DNA of 64,000 nucleotides, from positions 51,856,758 through 51,920,757 of the forward strand of contig OX485805.1 in the NCBI GenBank assembly GCA_950295325.1, read 5' to 3'. The notes below the pieces were generated by a model. That model was not told the DNA's origin. It searched no databases and saw only the letters and a program-made list of their open reading frames with translations. This DNA comes from Polytrichum commune. Its lineage: Eukaryota; Streptophyta; Polytrichopsida; Polytrichales; Polytrichaceae. Positions within the stretch are counted from its first letter, which is position 1; every line of letters begins with the position of its first letter. Below, one piece after another: positions 1 to 11,371 of this stretch. The position numbers were made by a program, and so were the translations under genes.

Positions 1-1504
1 AGCTTCCACTGAGCTTCACCAAACCTAATCTATCAAGTTCTAACATGCATAACCCATAATTTATTACCACTAAAAGGTAGTATCCACAATGCCTTTATCC
101 CATGATATAAGACAAAGCCAATAAAATCCAAAGACACAATCCAACAATCTCTTTTAAACATGTGTCTTTATGGTTGATCCTCACCTAATCATGCACTAAT
201 CAAATATACCCAACATTACTCAATGACGTGGGCCCTGATAATATAACAATGAGATGTTGGGAGTTCAATATGAATCTGAGTCTCCCTATGCAACTTTTCG
301 AGCATCTCATTGTTATATATTGAGGACCCACAAAATGAGAGTTGTACGACGAGGAATGTTACATAGGGGTCCGATTGAGAAAAATAACCAAACATAATTC
401 CATTTTGGGAAGAAGTTGCCATTTGGGCTGTGGGGCGTGCAAACCAAATGTAATCGAGGGCCACTTCACACACAAGACTGAGGGTCCGTGACATGTGCAC
501 TTCAAACACTCTCATTGGTGGAAAAGGTGGAGCTGGTTCAAGTTTGCTTCACACTATGCTTGAGGGACGAACAAAGTAAGTGAATGCAAGATGGATGTAA
601 AATCTACATGGATTTCTATGTGGTATCAAATGGATCATATTTCATGGTCACTTGGTTTATTTTCAAAAACCACCTCTTGAAGATTGGCCTAACACAAAAC
701 CGGAAGACCATGGCACTCCAAAATCTCACAACCAATGGTTTATTCTATTTCATCATGTGTGAGGACCCCGCATAAATGAAAATTCACTAAAATAACATTT
801 GGTTGAGGGCCGGTCACAAATGAGTTCACACTACACTTGAGGGCCCGTGACCACCCTACATGATTCTGGAAGTGTCTTGGGACGGCCTTTGGATACTTCT
901 TTTTGGGCTCTCACAATTTCACGGTCACGGCTCTTGGCTCGTGTGTGAAGTGGCCCTGAAAATAGGAGGAGAGGTTAAACTAAACCCAACCGAAGGAACC
1001 CCAAAGAAAATGCGAAAAACCGAAAAGAAAAAATCCAACTGACACAAAGCGGAAAGAAACGTAGAAGGAGCCCAAAAGAAAGCGGAAAGATGAGGAATTG
1101 GAAAGAAATGGGAGAGAGCGGAGGAGCTTGGTCGCAGTGGGAGGAAGGGCGGCAGAAGAATCAATCCCCACAAATCCTTGGCACACTCAGCAGCTCGCTG
1201 CTTCTTCCAGTCACTCATCAATTCTCTCTTTCTCTTCTCTTCGCGCCCCACCTCGCACTTGTTCTCTAAACCTTCTCAGATCATTCATTCCATCATCTTC
1301 AATCCAAAGGTATTTCGAAGGTTTCTGGAAAGGTTGACTCACGGAAATCTTGCGAAACCCACAACTTGGACCTTTACCTTCCCATCACCCAAGCCTAAGA
1401 AGTTGGAGTGTCGTGTGAGCTCGACAGCCAAAAGCTTGGTTCTGTCGTCTTGTGCAAATCTCAAAAGCTTTTGGTTGCGAGTTTTGGGTAAGTTAGTATA
1501 CTTC

Positions 1505-1516
1505 GGGGGGGGGGGG

Positions 1517-1553
<37 letters not shown>
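1505..1553. repeat. Poly-G followed by (GA)n microsatellite
   Basis: A run of about 15 G is followed directly by about 17 GA units. Such GA tracts are common in plant 5' leaders and promoters. This one lies about 1.4 kb before the kinase start codon, so it may sit in the promoter or leader, which is inference. Confidence 0.9.
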
Positions 1554-1554
<1 letters not shown>

Positions 1555-1647
1555 AAAGCTTGCCTTTAACTTACTTCCTTATTGGTGTTGAGGAAGTAGT
1601 AGTGTTTGCGAAGTTTCATCACGAAAGGGTCCTGAAAGGAAGGAAGG

Positions 1648-1730
1648 TGAAGGGGTTGTTGTGAAGACGGAAGGCGAAGGGGTTGTTGTGAAGACGGAAG
1701 GTGAAAGGGTTGTTGTGAAGAAGGAAGGAA
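1648..1730 (+). repeat. 27-bp tandem repeat, three copies
   Basis: Three consecutive near-identical copies of a unit beginning GAAGGGGTTGTTGTGAAGAC are visible. The period is a multiple of three and one frame would read a nine-residue repeat (EGVVVKTEG-like). No start codon or longer coding context supports translation, so it is probably leader or promoter sequence. Confidence 0.75.
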
Positions 1731-2934
1731 AGCTTCAAGGAAGGCGATTAGATTGATTACTTCCAACTGTGTTGTTGACAGGGTTAAGCTTACTACCGAG
1801 GTTTGTTGATGTTTTGCCATGGGTAGGTAGCATCACCATCACCATCGTCATCATCAACATCTTCATGTGGCCTTCCTGAGCTCTGACCGGACCTGACCTT
1901 AGATTATCTTAAGCTGGAGCGGCGGATGTGAGTTATGTTATGTTGTGTTATGATATGATATGACCTCAGGGTTAAGCGTCAACTGGGTTGCCATGGGAAG
2001 TGGCATCTAAGAGCGCATCATCATCAACATCATTCTTATCAACAGAGAGCTATGTTGAAGCGGTGGCTTGCTTTCTGAAGCAGCGGTCATATGATGATGC
2101 TTCGCTTCGGAAGTTGATTTTGGCTAACCTTCTTGCAACAGCCTGTTGGCATTCCATCTTCAGCGGTGAGGGCAGATCCACAAGACTGAGTTTTGAGCTT
2201 GACATAGAAGACAGGGTTAGGGATGGTAATTAGCCGGTGGGTGATGAAGTTGGAATTGGGTGTTTAGTGCAGGTGAAGAGGGGAAAGAGGTGTTAAGGAG
2301 TTTCATTCAACTGTGGGGATGAGCAGGGATTTAGCAGTTTGGCGGAGGATTCAACAACAGGAGCAAGGGACAGGTGTGGTTGTTGTGGAAGAAGAAGAAG
2401 AGTTTTTGCGGAGGATGGTGTTGTTGGTAGGGTTGATGATGAGCAGGTGGTGTCACAGCTACTGCTGCGGAGTTGCTAAAGTTGAACATGTCAGCCGGGC
2501 GTGGGAAAGAGGTTTTTGAGGTTGTGTGGAAGCGGATTCGGGTTCGTGGGAAGAAGGTGGCCTCGGGGTAAGCTGGGTGGGAGCCCGCGAGGGCGAGGTT
2601 CAGGATACAGGATATAGGGCAGGGCTGGGTATGAGCTTTGGCGGCGGACAGCGGCGGAGGATTGCCAAGGGATAGGTGAAAGATTAGGGGTATGTGGATG
2701 GGAAGCAGCAGAAGTTACAAGAAGTTCCTGTAGAAGAGAGGTTTTTGAGGTAGTGTTGTTGGGGGTTTGAAGCTGTGAGTAAGCGGATTCAGGTTGCGAC
2801 GGAGGTTTGAGGCTGTCTTGGGGTTTGCAGTTGTGCGGAAGCGGATTCGCGTTTGGAGGATTGTGAGGGGATTGGGAAATTAGGGGTTATGTGGATGGGA
2901 AGTACCAACGGCAAGAAATTTCTGTAGATAGCGC

Positions 2935-5900
2935 ATGGGTAGCAGCAACTTGCCGTTGTCTGCGAAGAACGTTGTTTCTGCAATGCCCTCAGCATGGCCA
3001 GTCACAGCGCAATTACCTGAGCATTTTCTTCGACTTCGCGTCAACGACGTAGCAACAAGATTGCAGGACGGGCCCGACGAGGACAACCCCGCGGCTGACG
3101 GGGGCCGCCAGGACACCAAGTTCGAACACACGTTTGCGGATTCCGATCACTTTGCGGAGATTCTTGACCAAAGCGTCGCGGCGAGGTCGCACCAAGCGTC
3201 GCTGGTGAAGGTTTACGAGGCGCGCCAGAACAATGCGGTCACCCTGCTCCGCCAGCAGCTCGACATTCTTAATCTTGAAATCCTTGAAGCTGAGCAACGC
3301 CAGCTGCAAATCTTGGAGGAGAACAGCTTCGAGCTGCAGTATGGAAATTGCGATTCGTTGCTCGGGGAAGAGGGCGAGAGCCCACCCGCTTACGACGGCT
3401 ACCTTGGGGACGACGGCCCGCGGTCCTGGAGCTCCGTCCCGGGAAGCGATTGCTGTTCGTCCTCGGAACTCGATGGGGACCCTGGCGCCGATTTCTGGCG
3501 GGACAGAGCTCGAGCATTGACGAAGCTGCTGGCAGAGAGCATCCGGAGGGAGAAGCTCCTCATGCAGAAGCTCAACAAGTATACCTCCTGCCCTCCCGCT
3601 GCGGAGCCGTTTGATGAGATCTACGAGCAAGTGAAGAAGTTGGATGAGTATCTGCGGTTTGCTCTGAGGAGAGCCCCAATTGTCGTTGGTCATCAGGTAT
3701 GAATGAATGGATGATACATACACATGCTCTAGAAGATAAACCACTTCAGGTAATAACATTGTCAATTGTACAGAAATTCTATCCAGGACTTGGGTCGGTG
3801 ACATCCAGTTTTGGAGAGAATTCTGATCCATTTAGCCTACCAAAAGCATATGGTAATTACATTTATAATATGGCATTGTTGTCTGCCTTGTCTCGCCCAA
3901 CACTAAAGAGGTTGTCTAACAAATAAGGAGTTGGATGAGTATCTGCGGTTTGCTCTGAGGAGAGGCCCAATTGTCGTTGGTCATCAGGTATGAATGTATA
4001 TATACATGTTCTACAAGATAAGCACAATTGAGTAAATAACACTGTCAATTGTACAGAAATCCTATCCACGACTTGGGGTTGTTAACACCCCAGCCTGATG
4101 AGAATTCTGATCCATTGAGCCTTTCAAAATTTGGGAGTCTAATATGCCAAACGCTTACGAAACTGGCATTTTTGTCTGCCTTGTCTAGCCCAAGACAAAA
4201 GAGATTGTTTAACAACCAATTGACCACATTTCTTACCTCTGGAATAGCAAAAAAGCATGGTCCTCTGCGGTTACATTCCAGCTTCAGTTGCATAACTTAT
4301 GGACTACCCTTCATTATGCCTCACTTTTTGACTAATGAGAGCTTCATGGTTTTATTGATTACCTAGCCATGTCTTGTTTTCTCCACAGGATTCTGATCTG
4401 CGGTACCGCTTCCTCTACAACGCCTTTCCCACGTTGACTGAAGAGGTTAATCCTAACCTTCTAACTGGGCAGAGAGGTCTAGTGGTTGTTTATTTCATTT
4501 GATGATACACGCTTTGCTTGGTTGATTGCTCTGTCTGGCCTACAGTTTTGGGTTTTCTATCCACTGATACTTTGAATGCACTGATTGAAATTGGCATAAA
4601 TTATATATAACAGGAAGTGATAGGCAAGACGGACAATGATATCTACAAAGGTTTGGGAGTCACGGAGCTGGTTGAATTCAAGCGAGAGGTTCTCCGGAAG
4701 GGGTTTGCAGAGAAGCGAGAGATCACATTTAATACTGATTTGTTTGGGGAAAAAACATTTCTGGTTGCTGTGGAGCCAGTGATTGGAAGGGATGGTGAGG
4801 CCATGGGCCTCAATTATATCGCCATGGACGTCAGTGAACAGGTTGACAAGAGGGAAAGGCTGGCACGCATTCGAGAGCAAGTAGCAGTGCAGAAGGCAAT
4901 GGAAACGGAGCTTCACAAAACTATTCACATTACAGGTAGTCATTTGACCTGGAGATATTGTAGAGCCAAGATGAAGCCAAAAGAAAGAATTTGATGACTT
5001 GGCCCGCATTACTGGTCCTTAAGTGCATGTCGTAAGGCTATATATCATTTAAGGGCCGCATCTCAATGGCTGCACTGAGTATTTTTGGGATCCTGAGCAT
5101 GGACCCACATTGGACTAGCAAGATGGCCTTTGGCTCTATGAGAAAATTATCTTTGTATTGAGAGCTACTTGCAGGTCCTATATTGAGGAGTATTGGTGGC
5201 TATCTGCGAGGTTGTACTCTTGCTAAAGACCATCATCTGTTCTTTTGGCCTCAAGATCACCTTCCACTTAGTTAATTATCCACTTTATCAGATAAATTGG
5301 TGGTTAAACACATAAGGGAGGTTTTTAGGTCACGTGACCTGAAATATCTGAGCTCCTATGAAGTTTGTAGGTGCGCTGAAACATTTAAATACTTGCTGGC
5401 ATTATGCTTGGAGGGAATGCTATAGTTCAGGATAGGCATCTAAGGCCCCCTTGGCACTACAGAGTTGAGAGCTCAAAGGAAGAGGCCTTCTCATTGGTGG
5501 ATAGGAGACTCTTACACATACATGTTTACTTAAATCCACTTGACACTTGAGCTCTTTACTGGGCTTACAATGCTTAGATGGCATAAGCATTGATGGATCC
5601 CATGTGGATCGACAATGACAAGCTTTGGTGAAATTCTTAACCTACTTCCATGAGGTAGCTTAGGATTGTGGAGAGCTCAAGCTCTCATTTCGTGGTCCCC
5701 AAGCCCATGGGTTTTCAAGCATTCTTTGGCTTGTCATGATGTTTCTTTGTTTAGTATAATTTCCCCTTTGAGCATAACCCCTTTACACTTTCTCAAACTA
5801 TTGAGAGCTTTCAAGAGCGTTGGGTAAAAGCTTGTCAACTCCAAGTATCAAACTCCCAAAAATTTGCAGCCTAAGTCTACCTTGGAGTCCTCACAGCAGT

Positions 5901-8900
5901 CGTGGCTGTCAAAAGTTATTTCTGGCCCTTCAGCATGCCTGTACTACTACACACTTCTGGACATGTCGGATGTTGTCAGCATAGTCTAATTATGGAGTTT
6001 CTGAATGTGCAGAGGAGACAATGCGGGCAAAGCAGATGCTGGCAACAATGTCTCATGAAATTCGGTCCCCACTTTCAGGAGTGGTAAGCATGGCCGAGGT
6101 TTTGGCCACCACAAATCTTGACACAGAGCAGCGTCAGCTTGTTGACGTGATGGTGTCGTCCGGTGACCTTGTGTTGCAGCTCATCAATGACATTCTCGAT
6201 TTCTCCAAAGTGCAATCTGGTAAGTCATCTCAGTTCTCCATGCTGACCCTCAATATGGCTAGATGCACATTCATACCTCACTTGCACACTCTCAAGGTGC
6301 ATTTACATACACCTTGATTGGTGATCGGTGGTTGTAGGTTGATTTCTTTGTCTCTATTTTAGAGGGATGAGGAGGGATAAGGTGCATTGACCGCAACCAC
6401 AACCACAACTACTCTCCCTTGCCCAACTTATGATAGGTGTAGCTGGGTGTAGATGTGATAGTTGTAGTCTACTTTCTTTGGTTCTATTTTTGAGGGATAA
6501 GGAGGGATAAGGTGCATTGTTAGTAACCACAACCACAAGTACTTTACCTTGCCCAACTATGATACAAGATGTAGTTGGGAGTTGTTGTGATGGTTGTAGT
6601 TTAGTTTCTTTAGTCCTATGTTGTTTGTAGTTACTATGTGGCACTGGGAGAGAACTTCAAGGCCAAAGCATGGGAGAGGAATGGTAAGAAGCGGTTACTC
6701 TTAGACAAATTTTCCACTAGAATCCATAAATTATTTGTCTCCACTCCACGAATTGCACCAATAGTAGGGATGGCCATTGAGGTCAAACCTACTCTTCAAC
6801 TACAAGAGTATTTGTGTATAAATGAAAAAAATTGTACTTTTTGAAAGTAGGGCTGAACCACAACCACAACTACTCCAGTTATTGTGTGTAACTGCAACTT
6901 CAATGTGGAAGAGGTCATACCTATTTGTTTGGAGAAGTTTGTGCTCAATGTATTGGATTGGGGTCATTAACAGGGGCTATGAAGTTCGAGGCCAAAAAGT
7001 TCCGGCCGCGGGAAGTGGTGAAGCATGTGCTGCAAATGGCTTTAGCTTCTATGCAGAATAAAAACCTTATCCTTGAGGCACGCGTTTATGATGATGTGCC
7101 TGTTGACGTCATTGGGGATGTACTTCGTATACGCCAAGTTTTCACCAACCTAGTCAGGTGCTTGCTCCATTATCATCCTACCACCCTTTCCTGTGCTTTA
7201 TCTTTCATACAGGTGTCAAAATGTCTCAATTTTTACAATTTGCTGATGGTTTTCTGTCTCGTCCATGTGCAGTAATGCCATCAAGTTTACGCATGAAGGC
7301 AGTGTTACAATAAACGTGAAAGTGACTGCAGCTCCTAAACCGATAGAGGGTGCAACCCAAAATGTGTTATTTGACTCGGACGATGCTGCGGCTATATTAC
7401 ACCCAGAGATCTCTGCAGAGATCGATCCTTGTATTTTGAGATCCAATTCTCTTCCCTTGTTCCCACTTGATGATGATCAAGTCTTGGGAAGCTCTGGTGA
7501 TGGCAATGAGGGTGTTACTGAACTCAGCACTCAGCAATCTGCTGTACCCATTGCTCAGGAAGATTTGGACTCCGATTGCTTAGGGCTACTGGATGAAGTC
7601 TGGCTACATTGCGAGATTTGCGACACAGGGATTGGTATTCCAGGTAAGCAACGGGGACAATTTTGTCTGCTTAGCTTTTTATATTAGTAGAAATTGAATC
7701 CCCATCTGGGGTCATGGTATTTGGTAGGCAAGGGGAAGAGTTCTCCCTCAACTCAATGGGAATTTTTGTTGGGAGTTGGTCCCCTATGATTTCCATTGGG
7801 TGTTTAGCATACAAGATCAACAATAATTACTTTCTTTTCGACTTGTGGTGCATGCTGTGCTAAGTATGTGCGGGTTTGTGAGTGGTTGCAGAGGCAGCGC
7901 TGCCATTGTTGTTTGAGAGATACACACAGGTCAGCACTACGCATGCTCGAAAATATGGTGGGACTGGATTGGGTTTGGCTATTTGTAAGAACTTGGTACG
8001 TGATTATTTGACCCTGTCCTATTTTGCTGATCAGCTCTAGGTTTTTCAAATGAGTTGTGCCTGTACTTGTTCCTGCAAGATCATATATGCAATGGTTGTT
8101 GGATTGAATCTTGAAGTTCTTTGAATAGCACACTTGCTAACTCCTGGGTTTCTTTCAAGGCATACAACAAGATCCATTGCTTCATAGGTCATACCAGAAG
8201 TCCTTCAACTTCATACACTCGTTCATTTCCACCGAAGAGTTGTTCGTGTCAACACTAACATTTAGGTTGACATATTAGATGAACTATGGGGATCCTGACA
8301 ATGATAGTTGTGCTCTTCTTATCCTTTTCTAATTTGTTATTGAATTATTGTAGTAGCACACACCAGACTCTTCTCCTATGGAAATAATTGCTTATGAAAA
8401 CTCATTTATAAGCTCTCATTCTCCTGTCTGTCATATATGATCTAAAGATTTTGAGCTGATTTTGTTTGTGAGCTGGTGTACAGGTGGAGTTGATGGGCGG
8501 GATGTTGACAGTGGCAAGTGAAGTAAATGTGGGGTCAATTTTCTCATTTAAGCTGCCATTGAGAGTAGGACGGGAACGGTCGCTGAGTTCCGGTCACTTA
8601 AGTGAGGAAGTGTATGACATGATGACTGATGAGGCAAAACAAGCTGGCATTGCTGAGAAGTTGGCATCAACAAAGAAAGTCGGCTATGTCCATTTCACTT
8701 CAAAAGTTAACAACTCGGACGCTCCAAGTGAGTCCGGACAACCAGGGCTCTCTTCACGAAGCTCGAGTACACTAATGGCGAACTCGCTCACTTGCTCGAC
8801 AGCCGAATCGTCGAGATCCGAACAAAAACCGAGCAAGGGTATTGTGCCTCACCAAACTCACCCTCGAGCTTTAGGACCTAAGGATGTTGTAAACGTTGCA

Positions 8901-11371
8901 AAAGCCTCTGATAACATGGGGTCAAAGCGTCAGACTTTAAGGCCGACGGCGTTGAGGAGAACCCAGGAACGGCCAGGTCTTCACAATTTGGTGAAGCCGC
9001 AGGCGTTGCGAGGTGGTGGACCTTCGAAAAAGTCCGGGAAATCTCTTGACCGGGCGTTGTCACATCATCTCCTGCCAGGGGCGTTGTCTCCCTTGAATAA
9101 TAGGGAGCCTCAAAGGATCTCGAGGATTTTGCTTGCGGAAGATAATAAAGTGAATGTAATGGTGGCACAGTCAATGTTGAAGCGGCTAGGGCACAACAAA
9201 CTGGATGTTGTCAGCAACGGTGCTGAGGCTCTGAAAGCTCTTCAGAAGAATACGTATGATATTATCCTGATGGTAAGGTCCTCTAAATTTTCTGATCCAT
9301 GTGGTTGATGAAGCTGTTTCCTGTGTAACCCCCTTTTAAAGTGTTCCATGTCTTGACTTGTAAAATTAATATCAGGGTTCTTTGTCATAAACATCTACTA
9401 AGCATATTTCTCAGTGTCTGGGCCTCTCCATGCACAATAACGTAAATTTGAGCTACATACTTCCATTTAAAGCTGATGTGTCAAAAGTGACCCTATCTAA
9501 AGTTAATTTATTCATCAAGTGCATTTTTCAATTGGTTGATTTCCTTCAATGTTATTGCTGAATTGGGCTGAAATATATAGCATGGGTGCCCTTGTATGCA
9601 AATACAATTTTGTTGATTAATTTCACAGATGAATATATTTTAACTGTCTCCTTGACATCAGATAAAGTACTTCTAAGTAAAGTTTCAGACCCATCAAATG
9701 TTTAAGTATGATTCTAAGACTTGGTGAGGCTCGTAGGAATTGTGTATATAGGTCATACATTGAGCCCCTTCATCCTTTACAAATTAATAGCTCTTCTTTA
9801 GAGTCATGAAGTGTTCCGAGCACTCTATTCGTCTTGTAAGGGTCAATTTGTAGTTGATTTAGGGTTTGTACGCATGAGTGGTGTTCATGAATCTGATTTG
9901 CAACTCTGATGATGGGTTGAAAGGTTTCCTGAATTGAGTTGACACTTGGGGATGCAGGATGTGTGTATGCCTGTGATGGATGGGCTGGAGGCCACCCGTA
10001 GGATACGTAAATATGAAGAAACTGGCTCTTGGGAGATTGCCGAAGGGGAAGAGGGGAATAAGGGTGCAATAGTTAACTCCAATGACTCTCCTCCTGATGT
10101 GCGATTTGCTAGTATACCACCTTCCCAGAGCCCGATCCGACAGAGAGTTCCTATTCTTGCTGTAGGTTTCTCTTTCCTTCCCCCCCGGCATACTGTTTAA
10201 AGTTTAATGGCTTGTCAACTTCTGAATAGCAAGGATGTTATTGCTAAGTTCCACTTCAGTTGGGAACATATGAGAAACCTAGGACATGTTGTGGTGCAGT
10301 TGCTAAGGCACCCTTTACTGTTGAGAGGTTGAGAGGTCCAAGAAAAGGAGCCTTACTCATTGGTGGGGAGCCTCTTATGCATGCTTGTTCACTCAAGTCC
10401 GCTTTACACTTGAGCTTTCAACTTGAGAGCTTGAACTTCTTCCTGGGCTTACACCGCTGAGGTGGCGCCTTGCCAGATCCCATTTGGAACGACTACAACA
10501 AGCTCTTGGTCAAAGTTCTAAGCTACCTCAATGAGGTTGCTTAGGAATATCAAGAGTTGGAGCTCTTGTCATGTTGTGGGCCCCAAGCCAACGAGCTATC
10601 AAGCATTCTTTGGCTTGGCATGAATGCTCCTTTGTTTAGTATCATCTGGCCCTTGATATCTCACTTGGAGCATGGCCACTTGCTCAAACTGTAGAGAGCT
10701 TTCAAAAGGATTGGTCAAGCTGTCAATAGTTTGAGCTTTGGATGAGAGCTTAGGAACTCCAAGTTATAAATTCCCCAAAATTGCAAGTTCAACCTCTCAA
10801 TGTGAGCTTGAGTGTAAAGGGGGGCTAAGTTTGATCGTGATTAATTTACTCTGTTTATGTGTCAATAGCTTGTCTTTGCTCAAAACAGATGGATGTCAGT
10901 GAACTAATGTGACAATGACTCATTTTATGTCAGGTAATGGTTGGATGTGCAACCTCTTGTGATAGTCTAATGTCTAATTAAGATAGCAGAGCTTGCATCT
11001 ATCTACCTTAACATGTTTTGTATAGATATTGTTTTTGGGCCACATCCTGTGAGATTGTATGAAGGATTCTGGTGAGGGTGCTAGCTCACAGTTCTGTGTT
11101 GTTAATTTTTTTTCTTTAGTGTATAAAGGAAAGCACACACTGACTGACAGACAAAACTTATCTTTTGTAGATGACGGCGAACGCACTGGCAGACAATATG
11201 CTAGAGTGCTACACGCATGGGATGGACTCTTTTATTGCGAAACCCGTAACCTTCACAAAGCTGGAAGAGGCTCTGAAGCAGTATTTACCGTGCCTTGGAC
11301 AGCCAGGAAGCTTGAGGAATCAGCAGCCAGTGGAAGACCCGAAAATGGTAGTGCACACGACTGAAAGATAG
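2935..11371 (+). CDS. PHK: Hybrid sensor histidine kinase with PAS and receiver domains (PAS-histidine kinase, PHK type)
   Basis: Predicted exons are 2935-3696, 4389-4445, 4614-4935, 6013-6219, 6974-7157, 7273-7643, 7892-7995, 8484-9272, 9958-10161 and 11171-11371. All have GT/AG borders and the joins give 1066 aa. The start is supported by an in-frame TAG at 2929-2931. Residues 85-130 look like a coiled coil. A PAS/PAC domain covers about 255-365. HisKA carries the H-box SHEIRSPL with phosphorylatable His395. The ATPase has an N-box around 505-516 (FTNLVSNAIKFT), a G1 box DTGIGIP at 628-634 and a GGTGLGL G2 box in exon 7. The C-terminal receiver has E888/D889, phosphoacceptor D933, T1002 and K1024. 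The likely role is an autophosphorylating sensor that passes phosphate His to Asp, then to HPt proteins. Moss PHKs of this design affect protonema and gametophore development (family knowledge). It lacks the CHASE domain of cytokinin receptors and the membrane segments of ethylene receptors, so it is probably soluble. The PHK assignment is by architecture. Confidence 0.87.
3640..4216 (+). repeat. Diverged tandem duplication across the exon 1 / intron 1 border
   Basis: A unit starting TTGGATGAGTATCTGCGG occurs at 3640 and again at 3931, a 291-bp period. The similarity continues through the splice donor (CATCAG/GTATGAATG) into intron sequence, for example GAATTCTGATCCATT and GTCTGCCTTGTCT in both copies, until about 3921 and 4216. 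The coding part differs at very few positions while the intronic part has drifted with small indels. Confidence 0.9.
3928..3987 (+). other. Possible cassette exon made by the tandem duplication
   Basis: The second copy keeps 57 nt of exon 1 and its donor. In front of it TAACAAATAAG offers an AG acceptor at 3926-3927. The resulting 60-nt segment starts in codon phase 0 and encodes 20 residues beginning [12 protein letters not shown]. Inclusion would therefore repeat the last residues of exon 1 without shifting the frame. Whether it is spliced in is unknown. The upstream pyrimidine tract is weak, so a silent relic is equally possible. Confidence 0.45.
5440..5880 (+). mobile_element. Interspersed repeat copy A in kinase intron 3
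   Basis: This stretch shares long blocks with 10303-10829 in the same orientation. Examples are CTCATTGGTGG, GGGCTTACA, CAAGCATTCTTTGGCTTG, TTTGTTTAGTAT and TCAAACT...GAGAGCTTTCAA. It starts CTAAGGCCCCC, like copy B. The right end seen in copy B is not clear here, so this copy may be truncated. Confidence 0.7.
6331..6625 (+). repeat. Tandem duplication of about 130 bp in kinase intron 4
   Basis: The block containing GAGGGATAAGGTGCATTG and AACCACAACCACAA at about 6359-6400 recurs at about 6491-6535, followed in both copies by TTGCCCAACT and a G/T-rich tail ending in TTTCTTT. No coding content is seen. Confidence 0.75.
10303..10829 (+). mobile_element. Interspersed repeat copy B in kinase intron 9, MITE-like
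   Basis: This is the second copy of the family at 5440-5880. Its ends form an imperfect inverted repeat: CTAAGGCACCCTTTAC on the left, and the complement of TGTAAAGGGGGGCTAAG on the right. It is about 527 bp with no open frame of note, which suggests a non-autonomous DNA element. No clear target duplication was found. Confidence 0.6.

Larger units (their letters stand above)
1..2934. other. Upstream region of the histidine kinase gene, no gene recognised
   Basis: No open frame here resembles a known protein. An imperfect inverted repeat spans about 230-331, with arms sharing ATATAACAATGAGATG at 241-256 and its complement at 303-318. Short G-rich direct repeats around TTGAGGGCCCGTGAC recur between 440 and 850. 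The part from about 1100 to 2934 is purine-rich and probably includes the promoter and 5' leader of the kinase gene, but no TATA box or transcription start can be fixed by eye. Confidence 0.5.

Noticed and set aside
925-1591. Several overlapping open frames on both strands before the kinase gene
   Set aside because: They are low-complexity frames in purine- or pyrimidine-rich DNA around the (GA)n repeat, with no recognisable domain.
3013-3831. Minus-strand open frame of 272 codons
   Set aside because: It lies opposite exon 1 of the kinase and runs on past the exon end into the intron; its composition is that of an antisense shadow of GC-rich coding sequence.
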